NCBI GenBank assembly: GCA_947471745.1
Contig: CANJKZ010000971.1
Location: forward strand, 2,476,001-2,540,000
Length of the DNA: 64,000 nucleotides
Direction: 5' to 3'
Origin: Closterium sp. Naga37s-1
Taxonomy: Eukaryota > Streptophyta > Zygnematophyceae > Desmidiales > Closteriaceae
The translations under genes were made by a program, and so were the position numbers. Positions within the stretch are counted from its first letter, which is position 1; every line of letters begins with the position of its first letter. The notes under the pieces were generated by a model, which did not search any database, was not told where the DNA came from, and saw only the letters and a program-made list of their open reading frames with translations. Shown here in pieces: positions 33,645 through 43,400 of the stretch.

Positions 33645-35577
33645 GGAGGATGGCGGCGGGGGTCAAGGGGAGGTGTGCTTCTACTGCAAGAAGCGCGGAC
33701 ATCGTTGGCGGAAGTGCTACCAACGACCCAAGGATTGGACCCCGCCTTCATCAAGCAACCAGCGTGGTGGCACGAGGAGTGGGGGAGTCATGGGAGCTAG
33801 TGGAGAGGAGAGGGATGAGGAGAAAGGCGACAAATCTGAGGAGCGGAAGGCCGGGTTCTTCTTCTTCGTGAACGAAGGCGCAACCGACCTCGCTATGGCT
33901 GCTAAGGTTCTCCTACACCCCCTCACCCATTGGGTGATTGACTCGAGAAGCTCTTGGCACATGACTCATCGTGCGGACCTGCTTGATGAGATTCAGCCCG
34001 CACCTATCTCTGCAGTCACATCCGCGACGGGCGCCAAGGTCAAAGTCATGGGCATGGGGTGCGCCAAGTTCATGGGAGCGGATGGAGAGCTCGTGGGGCT
34101 GAAGAATGTGCTGTGGGTGCCGGACTTGTGCGCGAACCTGATTTCTACCGGCCGGTTGGGAGATGCGGGTGTGAACACCGAGACGATTGGCTCGGAGCGC
34201 TATCGTGCCTACAACGATGAGCGGCTGATTTGGGACCTGCAGCGGAAAGGGGATGTCCACAAGCGGATGTGGCAGATCCCGGTACTCCCTTGGCGGAAAT
34301 CGGGCAAGGCGACAGCGGCGGCATCTATGGAGGAGAGTGTCACCGAGGAGGAGCGGCAAGGTGTGCAAGGAGAGGAGCTGATTGGAGGAAGCGCGGCGGT
34401 GAAGGCATCGGCTACCTCGGGCCAAGCGGATTGGGAGACTTGGCATCAACGGCTCGCACACGTGGCTGTTTCAACATTGGAGGTGATGCACAAAGAGAAG
34501 TGCGTGCATGGGCTGCAACTGCAAGGAGATGGCGCTCACTATGGCAGCTGCGAGGCGTGCATGCAGAACAAGTTTGCGCGGTTCCGGTTTCCACGTGCGG
34601 AGGGATCGGCGAAGGCACCATTGGAGGTGGTGCACATGGACCTGGTGGGTCCTATGAGGACTGAGGGGACTGGGGGAGTGCTGTACTTTCTCACCATGGT
34701 GGATGAATGGAGCAGATTCACATGGGCACGTCCCTTGTCCAAGAAGAGCGATGCTTCAGCGTCGATCAAGGAGGATTGGTTGCCGATGGTGGAGCGGCAA
34801 GCGATGCGGCTGGTGAAGGTGCCGAGGAGCGACCATGGTGGAGAGTTCCTTGGAGCGAAATTCACCAAGTTTCTCAAGAGGAACGGCATCCGACACCAAC
34901 TGACCTGCCCTGGAACACCGCAGCAGAACGGCATTGCTGAGCGCGCCAACCGGACCATTGGCGAGGCGGCTAAGACCTTGTTGGGGGCTGCTGGGATGCC
35001 CTACAAGTTCTGGCCTGATGCCGTTCGCCATGTCATCACGGTCAAGAACAGGGTCTTGACACATGTTGGCGACAAGCATTGGGTGCCGTACGAGCGTTGG
35101 CTTGGGAAGAAGCCATCCATTGACATGCTGCGGGTGTGGGGCTGCATGGGGCTTGTGATGGTGCCTAAGGAGCAGAGGCACAAGCTGGAAGTTGCTGCTG
35201 TGTGGGCTGTCCATCTTGGGATGGCTCCTGACTCAAAGGGGTGGCTGATGTGGGACCCCAAGAGCAAGAAGACGCTGGTCAGTCGTGACGTCAAGTTTGT
35301 GGAGGACGTCATGTACAAGGACTGGCAGCAGCAGCAGCAGCAGGTGCAGATTGGCATGCGTCTGCAGGAGTTTGAGCGGTCTGCAGTGGAGGAGGTTCAG
35401 CTGCACCTTGATGGACTCCTTGGGTCAGAGCTGACCAGTGACCACAGTGGCGGTGGTGAGCAGCAAGGTGCTGGTCCTGCTGCGGAGGAGGGGTTGGAGG
35501 ATGAGTCGGCACGTGTGGACTCACCAACTCAGCCCGAGCCTACTGCAAACGCCAAGGTCACCAAGAGGAGTGTGTAG
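33550..35577 (+). pseudogene. pol: Copia Pol part 1: zinc knuckle, protease, integrase
   Basis: Recognisable coding starts about 33,624 (upstream residues of this frame are out of phase with Gag). Zinc knuckle CFYCKKRGHRWRKC (about codon 40). Protease motif WVIDSRSSWHM at 33931-33960, where the usual DSGAS-type Gly is Arg (AGA at 33946-33948). Integrase: WHQRLAHVAVSTLEVMHKEK and CEACMQNKFARF (HHCC), then DDE residues in VVHMDLVGPM, SDHGGEFLG and NGIAERANRTIGE. The C-terminal part has the conserved VWGC and MLRVWGCMGLVM region. It ends at TAG 35575-35577. The same frame then runs on (KRVAAAPSRLKYSRLGGPKQ) to about 35,808, so the TAG is a nonsense mutation. Confidence 0.9.
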
Positions 35578-35801
35578 AGAGGAGCTTCACCACATGGGCA
35601 GCAGACTGCAACTCGCGAGAAGAGAGTGGCAGCAGCACCTTCAAGGCTAAAGTATAGCCGTTTGGGAGGACCCAAGCAAGGTGCCATGGCGGTTCAGGCG
35701 GATGAGGGAGATGATGAGGAGATGGCCTTCTGTTTCTTCACACCCTTGCTTGGAGAACCAGCCACAGTGGAGGAGGCACTAAGTGGACCCCAGAAGGAGG
35801 A

Positions 35802-37343
35802 GTGAAGGCTGCCATGGATGCGGAGTTCAACAGTCTCATTGAGAATGGGACTTGGGAGCTTGTTGAGTTACCCGAGGGGCGACGGCCGATCAGCAGCAAG
35901 TGGGTCTTCAAGGTGAAGAGTGGAGCTGATGGTGCGTTGGAGCGGTTCAAGAGCCGCTTGGTTGCCAAGGGGTTTCAGCAGAAGGAGAAGGTCGACTTCG
36001 GGGAGATCTTCGCTCCCGTTGCTAAGCCAGTGACATTGAGGACTTTGCTGGCTGGCGCAGCTGTGAAGGGATGGCACGTGAAGCAGATGGATATCACCAC
36101 TGCGTTCCTCAATGGAGTGCTGCTGGAGGATATCTACATGGCGCAGCCCGACGGCTATGAGGATGGGACCAGCCGGGTGTGCAAGCTTAAGAAGGCCATC
36201 TATGGCCTTAAGCAAGCGCCCAGGTGTTGGTACGAGAAGCTGGAGGAGGTGCTGCTGGGTGGAGGCTTCAAGACGTCCCAGGCGGATCACAGCTTGTTTC
36301 TGCTTGGAGAGGGGGAGCAGTTGCTTTTGCTGCTGGTGTATGTCGATGACATACTGCTGCTCTCACCTTCCATGGAGCATATTGAGAGGACACAGAAGCT
36401 GATGATGGACAACTTCAAGTGCAAGATGCTGGGGGATGTCCACTACTACTTGGGGCTGCAGATTGAGAGGGATGTTGAGAGGAGGTGGCTGAAGGTGCAT
36501 CAGTCACACTACATCTCTGGTGTCATGGAGCGCTATGGTGTGACCGGGGGTCGCACTGTGATGACACCGTTCCCTGCGGGCTTCAAACTGAAGAAGGCAG
36601 CTGAGGAGGATGATGTACTCGAGGATGAGCAGCAGAATGAATACCAGTCACTCATTGGGAGTGTGATGTATGCAGCTGTGCATACGCGACCTGATGCTTC
36701 ATTCGGAGTGGGGCAGCTAGCCAGAGTTGTGCAGCGGCCCACTGAGGAGCAGTTGGAGGTGGCAAAGCGCTTGGTGCGCTACCTCGGATCAACGGCATCT
36801 GCTGGTGTTCAGTTTTCAGCTGGCGGCCAGCTGAAACAGATTGGAGCAGATGGGGTCACGCCTGGAACCTTGAAGCTGTCATGCTTCACCGACGCTACAT
36901 GGGCCTCAGAGGAGGAGGATCAGTCATCGGTTGGCGGCTTTGTGTGCATGGTCGGAGGTGGACCAGTGAGCTGGAGGTCCAAGAAGCAGAGTGAGATTGC
37001 TCAGTCTTCCGGAGAGGCAGAGTACATGGCGATGTACCATGCCATCAAGGAGATTGTGCTCCTGAGGAAGCTGCTGGAGGACATGGGAGCTGAACAGGAG
37101 GGACCTACACCACTTTTCTCCGACAGCGAGGCTGCTATTGGCATGGCCAATAATCCTATCCTGAATGGGCTGAACAAGCACATGAAGATTAAGTGGCACT
37201 GGGTGAGGCAGATGGTGAAGGAGGGGATTGTTGAGCTTCACCATGTGAAGGCTAGCAAGCAGGCGGCAGATTTTCTCACCAAGAGACTTCCCGAGAGCGC
37301 ACATTGGAAGTGTGCTAAGATGTGTGGCATGGCATTGCACTAG
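35802..37343 (+). CDS. pol: Copia Pol part 2: reverse transcriptase and RNase H
   Basis: RT begins near the junction EEALSGPQKEE / KAAMDAEFNSL. The expected Trp codon there is reduced to TG (GAGTGAAG near 35805), a 1-bp deletion that separates this part from integrase. Motifs: WVFKVKSGADGALERFKSRL, FAPVAKPVTLRTLLA, MDITTAFLNGVLLEDIYM, KAIYGLKQAPRCWYEKL, LLVYVDDILLLSP (YVDD intact), MLGDVHYYLGLQIERD. RNase H: CFTDATWASEEEDQSSVGGF, SSGEAEYMAMYHAIKE, DSEAAIGMANNPI, HHVKASKQAADFLTKRLPE. The reading frame is intact from 35802 to its TAG. 513 codons is the usual size for the RT-RNase H half of a copia Pol. Confidence 0.93.
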   Translation: MKAAMDAEFNSLIENGTWELVELPEGRRPISSKWVFKVKSGADGALERFKSRLVAKGFQQKEKVDFGEIFAPVAKPVTLRTLLAGAAVKGWHVKQMDITTAFLNGVLLEDIYMAQPDGYEDGTSRVCKLKKAIYGLKQAPRCWYEKLEEVLLGGGFKTSQADHSLFLLGEGEQLLLLLVYVDDILLLSPSMEHIERTQKLMMDNFKCKMLGDVHYYLGLQIERDVERRWLKVHQSHYISGVMERYGVTGGRTVMTPFPAGFKLKKAAEEDDVLEDEQQNEYQSLIGSVMYAAVHTRPDASFGVGQLARVVQRPTEEQLEVAKRLVRYLGSTASAGVQFSAGGQLKQIGADGVTPGTLKLSCFTDATWASEEEDQSSVGGFVCMVGGGPVSWRSKKQSEIAQSSGEAEYMAMYHAIKEIVLLRKLLEDMGAEQEGPTPLFSDSEAAIGMANNPILNGLNKHMKIKWHWVRQMVKEGIVELHHVKASKQAADFLTKRLPESAHWKCAKMCGMALH

Positions 37344-37443
37344 TGTGGGCAGCAGTGTCATGAGTGCATGTGTGATTGTGTGCATGAGAGTTTGCATGTG
37401 TGTGAGTGTGTGTGCATGCAGTCCATTAATCTGAGGGGGAGTT

Positions 37444-38216
37444 TGTTGGATGCACGTCATTTTGAGTGCATGTCATCCTAACGTCCTGCCGAGTGCTCGT
37501 GCTATTCATGCGTGCATTTTTTGCATGAGCATATATCATTGTGCATGGCTGTTGGATTTTACCATCTCTGTGTTTTTCTCCAAGTTTAAATGCTTCATCA
37601 TGCAGGAGAAATCCAGAGCTTTCCAACGATACCAAGATCGCCTTATTCCGACCAAGATCGCCCAAGTTACAAGATTTCCAAGACTTGGATTTCTTATTGC
37701 CTTTTTGGGGTTATATATAATTTGGGTGATTACTTGGACATGACTATAAAGGGGATCTTTGGTTGGGTGGTTAGGGAAGGCAACTTTGACTTTTGGATTG
37801 GGGTGGCTAGAAGTTTCTAGCATGGGTTGCAAATGTTGCAACACCTAGGCAAAATCCAACTAGATTGGATTTTGCATGTGACACCTCAAGGACCTCATGA
37901 TGAGGGTTGCATCTTTGCTGCTAGAAAGGTTCCTACCATCCTTCCCTAGCTCTTGGAGAACCCCTTCCCTCTCATGGTTCTCTTGGAGTCCCCAACTCCA
38001 ACTTTCTATGCCTTAATGCTTGTACTTCCTCCACTATTCTAGTCATGCGGCTGCTGTACGTTTTTACTTAGTTCTCACTCTATAGACCATCTTAACGACT
38101 GATTCAACTTGGAGATGGTAGCTAAGCCTAAGGCGCAACTTCCTACCGAGCGGATTTGCGTTTAGTTGAGAAATGAGTTCTTCGTAAGTTCTCAAAGTGA
38201 CGGATTCTGAACAACA
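37444..38216 (+). repeat. Copia 3' LTR
   Basis: 773 bp, TGTTG...CAACA, preceded by the purine tract GAGGGGGAG (37433-37441) and followed by TACAG and the resumed octanucleotide array. Confidence 0.94.
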
Positions 38217-39430
38217 TACAGTTGTACAGTTGTACACTTGTACACTTGTACAGTTGTACACTTGTACAGTTGTACACTTGTACAGTTGTACACTTGTACA
38301 GATGTACACTTGTACAGTTGTACAGTTGTACACTTGTACACTTGTACACTTATACACTTGTATACTTGTAAAGTTGTACAGTTGTACATTTGTACACTTG
38401 CACACTTGTACAGTTGTACACTTGTACAGTTGTACACTTGTACAGTTGCACACTTGTCTACTTGTCCACTTGTACACTTGTACAGTTGTACACTTGTATA
38501 TTTGTACACATATATACTTGTACACTTATACACTTGTACAGTTGTATAGTTGTACAGTTGTACAGTTGTATAGTTGTACACTTGTAGACTTGTACTTGTA
38601 CACTTGTACAATTGTATAGTTGTACAATTGTACACTTGTTTACTTTTACACTTGTACACTTGTAATTGTACACTTATACACTTGGACACTCGTACAGTTG
38701 TACATTTGTACAATTTTACAGTTGTTCAGTTGTACACTTGTACATTTATACACTTGTACACTTGTCCACTTGTCCACTTGTATACTTGTACACTTGTACG
38801 GTTGTACAGTTGTACAATTGTATAGTTGCACACTTGTACACTTGTATAGTTGTAAAATTTTACACTTGTACAGTTGTACACTTGTACACTTGTACTCTTG
38901 TACTTGTACACTTGTACACTAGTACACTTGTACCATTGTACAGTTGTACACTTGTACACTTGTACAGTTGTACAGTTGTACACTTGTATACTTGATACTT
39001 GTACACTTGTACATTTGTACACTTGTACACTTGTACAGATGTACACTCGTACACTTGTAAAGTTGACACTTGTACAGTTATACACTTGTACATTTGTACA
39101 CTTGTACATTTTTATACTTGTACACTTATACACTTTTATACTTGTACACTTGTACACTTATACACTTGTACAGTTGTACACTTGTACACTTGTGCACTTG
39201 TCCACTTGTCCACTTGGACACTTGTCCACTTGTACAGTTGTACACTTGAACACTTGTATTATTGTTCACTTGTAAACTTGTAGACTTGTATATTTGTACA
39301 GTTGTTCACTTGTACACTTGTACACGTGTACACTTGTTCAGCTGTACAGTTGTCCAGTTGTACAGTTGTACATTTGTACACTTGTATACTTGTATAGTTG
39401 TCCAGTTGTACACTTGTACACTTGCTTACG
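38217..39430 (+). repeat. Octanucleotide array (YTTGTACA)n, right part
   Basis: About 150 further 8-bp units of CTTGTACA and GTTGTACA with variants (TTTGTACA, CTTGTCCA). It is the continuation of the array at 31310-31815. It ends abruptly at a minus-strand copia fragment. All ORFs in it are repeat products. Confidence 0.93.
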
Positions 39431-39880
39431 TGGCCGCCTTCACTAGGGCCAGTCCCTCAGTGTCAGCAATGGCAAAGACCAAGTCGTCGACGTACACGAG
39501 GATGTAGAACGGCGGCAGCGAAGTGTCGGTGCGTAGAAACAGCGACGGGCAGTCGAAGGAGCAAACCCAAGAGCCGCAAGCGTCGTCCTCAGTGTGTCGT
39601 GCCACTCGCGCGGCACCTGGCGGAGACCGTAGACTGGCCGCCGGAGGCTCCACTGGGTACCTGCAGGAAACGACCCAGTGAAGCCAGGTGGGCGGCGCAG
39701 CCAGATCTCCTCGTGCAGGCTGCCCTGTAAGAAAGCTATGCTGAAGTCAAGAGAGTGAAGCTCGTAGTCACGCTGAGCGGCGACGTGCAGCAGCACCCGA
39801 AGAGTGGTCATCTTCGGGGTAGGGGAGAAGGTCTGAAAGAAGTCAACTCCCTGTCGCTGACTGAAGCCTCGTGCAACCAC
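39426..39880 (-). pseudogene. Copia RT fragment, minus strand, frameshifted
   Basis: Reads, on the minus strand, VARGFSQRQGVDFFQTFSPT, RVLLHVAAQRDYELHSLDFS, IAFLQGSLHEEIWLRRPPGF, PVYGLRQVPREWHDTLRTTL, then after a frame change near 39550 FLRTDTSLPPFYILVYVDDL. It is a piece of the RT core of a second copia lineage. It stops exactly at the edge of the octanucleotide array, and nothing upstream or downstream of the element remains. Confidence 0.85.
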
Positions 39881-40296
39881 AGCAAGTCAGCAGAGCCAAT
39901 GAAAGCAGTGAAAATCGATGCGTGCGTGTGGGCAAGTAGCAACACTAGAGGAGCACATTGTGTCATCCCTACCGTATGGGTCGGATGCGAGGTTCTTTGC
40001 ACGGACTGCCGATTTCCGGCCTACGCTGTAACCCTGCTTGCCCAACGAATCTCCCCATTGCAGATTGATGCTACAGTTTCGCAGATGCGTTCGTTGGGTT
40101 CGTTCGCGAGGAATTCGCGAGGATTTAGCCGCGGGAAGGGCGACGACGGCAACGGCAGCAATGCAGGACGGCATTGAGCACGCGAGGCTGCACTCACGGG
40201 CGAGGGGACTAGGTCACACTACGCACAAGACCCACCCCCTGCTCCTAGGCCCGTGAATGGCCTAGGACAGTAGGTCCGGACCTCCTCCGTCCTCTA
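39881..40296. other. Intergenic, no gene seen
   Basis: Mixed-composition sequence between the copia fragment and the satellite. CCTAGG and GGTCCGGACC motifs cluster after 40,240. No ORF or RNA gene is supported. Confidence 0.4.
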
Positions 40297-40384
40297 CTGC
40301 GACTAGGTCCCCCTATTCACACTTGTTCGAATAACAAGTGACCTAGTGAATGGCTAGGTCTTGTGCGACCGGACCTAGTCGCAG
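40297..40384. repeat. Nested inverted repeat (cruciform-like)
   Basis: Outer arms CTGCGACTAGGTCC (40297-40310) and GGACCTAGTCGCAG (40371-40384) are perfectly complementary. Inside, ATTCAC pairs with GTGAAT, and the centre ACTTGTT-CGAAT-AACAAGT forms a small hairpin. It lies just left of the 130-bp satellite. Confidence 0.75.
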
Positions 40385-40429
40385 GGGGTCCGGACCTAGT
40401 GCTCTGCCACCCTACGTTTTTCAAGAGTC

Positions 40430-43400
40430 ACTAAACCCTAGACGTTTTGATTCGGGCCAAAACAAGACGCAGAGAGCGACCGACCTAGTGCAGCCACCAC
40501 GTCGAGCCATGTGGTCGTTGACGTGGGAGAGGAGGTGGAAGTAGAGTGTGGAGAGAGGAGCAGGTGGTCGATGTTTTGAGTTGACCCAAAACAAGACGCA
40601 GAGAGCGACCGAACCTAGTGCAGCCACCACGTCGATCCGTGTGGTCGTCGACGCGGTAGAGAGGGTAGAAGCAGAGGGTGAAGAGAGGAGCAGGGGGTTG
40701 ACGTTTTGAGTCGGCCCAAAACAAGACGCAGAGAGCGACCGAACCTAGCGGAGCCACCACGTCGAGCCGTGTGGTCGTCGCCGTGGAAGTGGCTGTGGAA
40801 GTAGAGAGTGGAGTGAGGAGCAGGGGGTCAACGTCTTGAGTCGGCCCAAAACAAGACGCAGAGAGTGACCGAACCTAGTGGAGCCACCACGTCGAGCCGT
40901 GTGGTCGTCGACGCGGTAGAGGGGGTGAAAGCAGAGGGTGGAGAGGAGCAGGGGGTCGACGTTTTGAGTCGGCCAAAACAAGACGCAGAGAGCGACCGAA
41001 CCTAGTGCAGCCGCCACGTCGAGCCGTGTGGTCATAGACGCGGTAGAGGGGGTGGAAGCTAAGGGTGGAGAGAGGAGCAGGGGGTCGACGTCTTGAGTCG
41101 GTCCAAAACAAGACGCAAAGAGCGACCGAACCTAGTGGAGCCACCACTTCGACGGGGAAGAGGGGGTGGAAGAAGAGGGTGGAGAGAGGAGTAGGGGGTC
41201 GACGTTTTGAGTCGGCCCAAAACAAGACGCAGAGAGCGACAGAACCTAGTGCAGCCACCATGTCGAGCAGTGTGTTCGTCGACGGGGAAGAGAGGTTGGA
41301 AGCAGAAGGTGGAGAGAGGAGCAGGGGGTCGACGCTTTGAGTCGGCCCATAAAAAAGCGCAGAGGGCGACCGAAACTAATGCAGCCACCACGTCGAGCCG
41401 TGTGGTCGTCGACGGGGAAGAGGGGGTGGAAGCTGATGGTGGAGAGAGGAGCAAGGGGTCGACGTCTTAAGTCGGCCCAAAACAGGAGACAGAGAGCGAC
41501 CGAAACTAGTGGAGCCACCACATCGAGCCGTGTCGTCATCGACGCGGAAGAGGGGGTGGAAGCAGAGGGTGGGGAGAGGAGCAGGAAGTCGATGTCTTGA
41601 GTCGGCCCAAAACAGATGCATAGAGCGACCGGACCTAGTGCAGCAACCACGTCGAGCCGTGTGGTCGTCGACACGGTAGAGGGTGTGGAAGCAGAGGTGG
41701 AGAGAGGAGCAGGGGGTCGACGTTTTTAGTCGGCCCAAAACAAGACGTAGAGAGCGACCAGACCTAGTACAGCCACCACGTTGAGTAGTGTGGTCGTCGA
41801 CGCGGAAGAGGGGGTGGAAGCAGAGAGTAAAGTGAGAAGCAGGGGGTCGACGTCTTGAGTCGGCCCAAAACAAGACGCAGACAGCGACCGGACCTAGTGG
41901 AGCCACCACGTCGAGCTGTCTGGTCGTCGACGCGGTAGAGGGTGTGGAAGCAGAGGGTGGAGAGAGGAGCAGGGGGTCGACGTTTTGAGTTGGCCCAAAA
42001 CAAGACGCAGAGTGCGACCGAACCTAGTGCAGCCATCACGTCGAGCCGTGTGGTCATCCACGCGGTAGAGGGGGTGGAAGAAGAGGGTGGAGAGAGGAGC
42101 AGGTGGTCGACGTTGTCGACCCAAAACAAGACGCAAAGAGCGATCGAACCTAGTGCAGCCACCACGTCGATCCGGGTGGTCATCGACGCGGTAGAGAGGG
42201 TGGAAGCTGAGGGTGGAGAGAGGAGCAGGGGGTCGACGTTTTGAGTCGGCCCAAAACAAGACGCAGAGAGCGACCGAATCTAGTGCAGCCACCACGACGA
42301 GCCGTGTGGTCATCAACGCAGTAGAGGGGGTGGAAGCAGAGGGTGGAGAGAGGAGCAGGGGGTCAACGTTTTGAGTCGGCCCTAAACAAGATGCAGAGAG
42401 CGACCGAACCTAGAGGAGCCACCACGTCGAGCCGTGTGGTCGTCGACGCGGAAGAGGGGCTGGAAGCAAAGGGTGGAGAGAGGAGCAGGGGGTCGACGTC
42501 TTGATTCTGTCCAAAACAAGACGCAGAGAGCGACCGAAACTAGAGGAGCCACCACGTCGAGTCGTCTGGTCGTCGACGCGGAAGAGGTGGTGGAAGCAGA
42601 TGGTGGAGAGAGGAACAGGGGGTCGACATCTTGAGTCGGCCCAAAACAAGACGCATAGAGCGACCGAACCTAGTGAGCCACCACGTCGAGCCGTGTGGTC
42701 GTGGACGCGGTAGAGGGGGTGAAAGCAGAGGGTGGAGCGGAGCAGGGGGTCGACGTTTTGAGTCGGCCCAAAACAAGACGCAGAGAGCGACCGGACCTAG
42801 TGCAGCCAGCCACCACGTCGATACGTGTGGTCGTCGACGCGGTAGAGAGGGTGGAAGGAGAGGTTGGAGAGAGGAGCAGAGGGTCGACGTGTTGAGTCGA
42901 CCCAAAACAAGACGTAGAGAGCGACCGAACCTAGTGCAGCCACCACGTCGAGCCGAATGGTCGTCGACGCGGAAGAGGGGGTGGAAGCAGAGGGTGGAGA
43001 GAGGAGCAAGGGGTCCACGTCTTGAGTCGGCCCAAAAACAAGACGCAGAGAGCGACCGAACCTAGTGTAGCCACCACGTCGAGCCGTGTGGTCGTCGACG
43101 CGGTAGAGGGGGTGGCAGCAGAGGGTGGAGAGAGGAGCAGGGGGTCGACGTATTGAGTTGGCCCAAAACAAGACGCACAGAGGGACCGAACCTAGTGTAG
43201 CCACCACGTCGAGCCGTGTGGTTGTCGACGCCGTAGAGGGGGTGGAAGCAGAGGGTGGAGAGGGGAGCAGGTGGTCGACGTCTTGAGCCGGCCCAAAACA
43301 AGACGTAGAGAGCGACCGGACCTAGTGCAGCCACCTCGTCGAGCCGTGTGGTCGTCGACGCGGAAGAGGGGGTGGAAGCAGAGGGTGGAGAGAGGAGGAG

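Larger units (their letters stand above)
31816..38216 (+). mobile_element. Ty1/copia LTR retrotransposon, complete but mutated
   Basis: About 6.4 kb. LTRs of about 772 bp start TGTTGGAT, and the right one ends CAACA. TACAG flanks both sides (31811-31815 and 38217-38221) as the target duplication within the octanucleotide array. Internal order: PBS, gag with zinc knuckle, protease, integrase, RT, RNase H, polypurine tract (37433-37441). The LTRs differ at about 20 positions by eye (about 97% identity), so it is older than the gypsy insertion. Four frame lesions are visible (stops at 33123 and 35575, shifts near 33620 and 35808), and the protease active site is altered. Confidence 0.95.

Noticed and set aside
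31310..39430. Cysteine-rich proteins encoded by the octanucleotide array
   Set aside because: Tyr-Thr-Cys-Thr-type ORFs with an 8-residue period occur on both strands and are produced by the 8-bp repeat.
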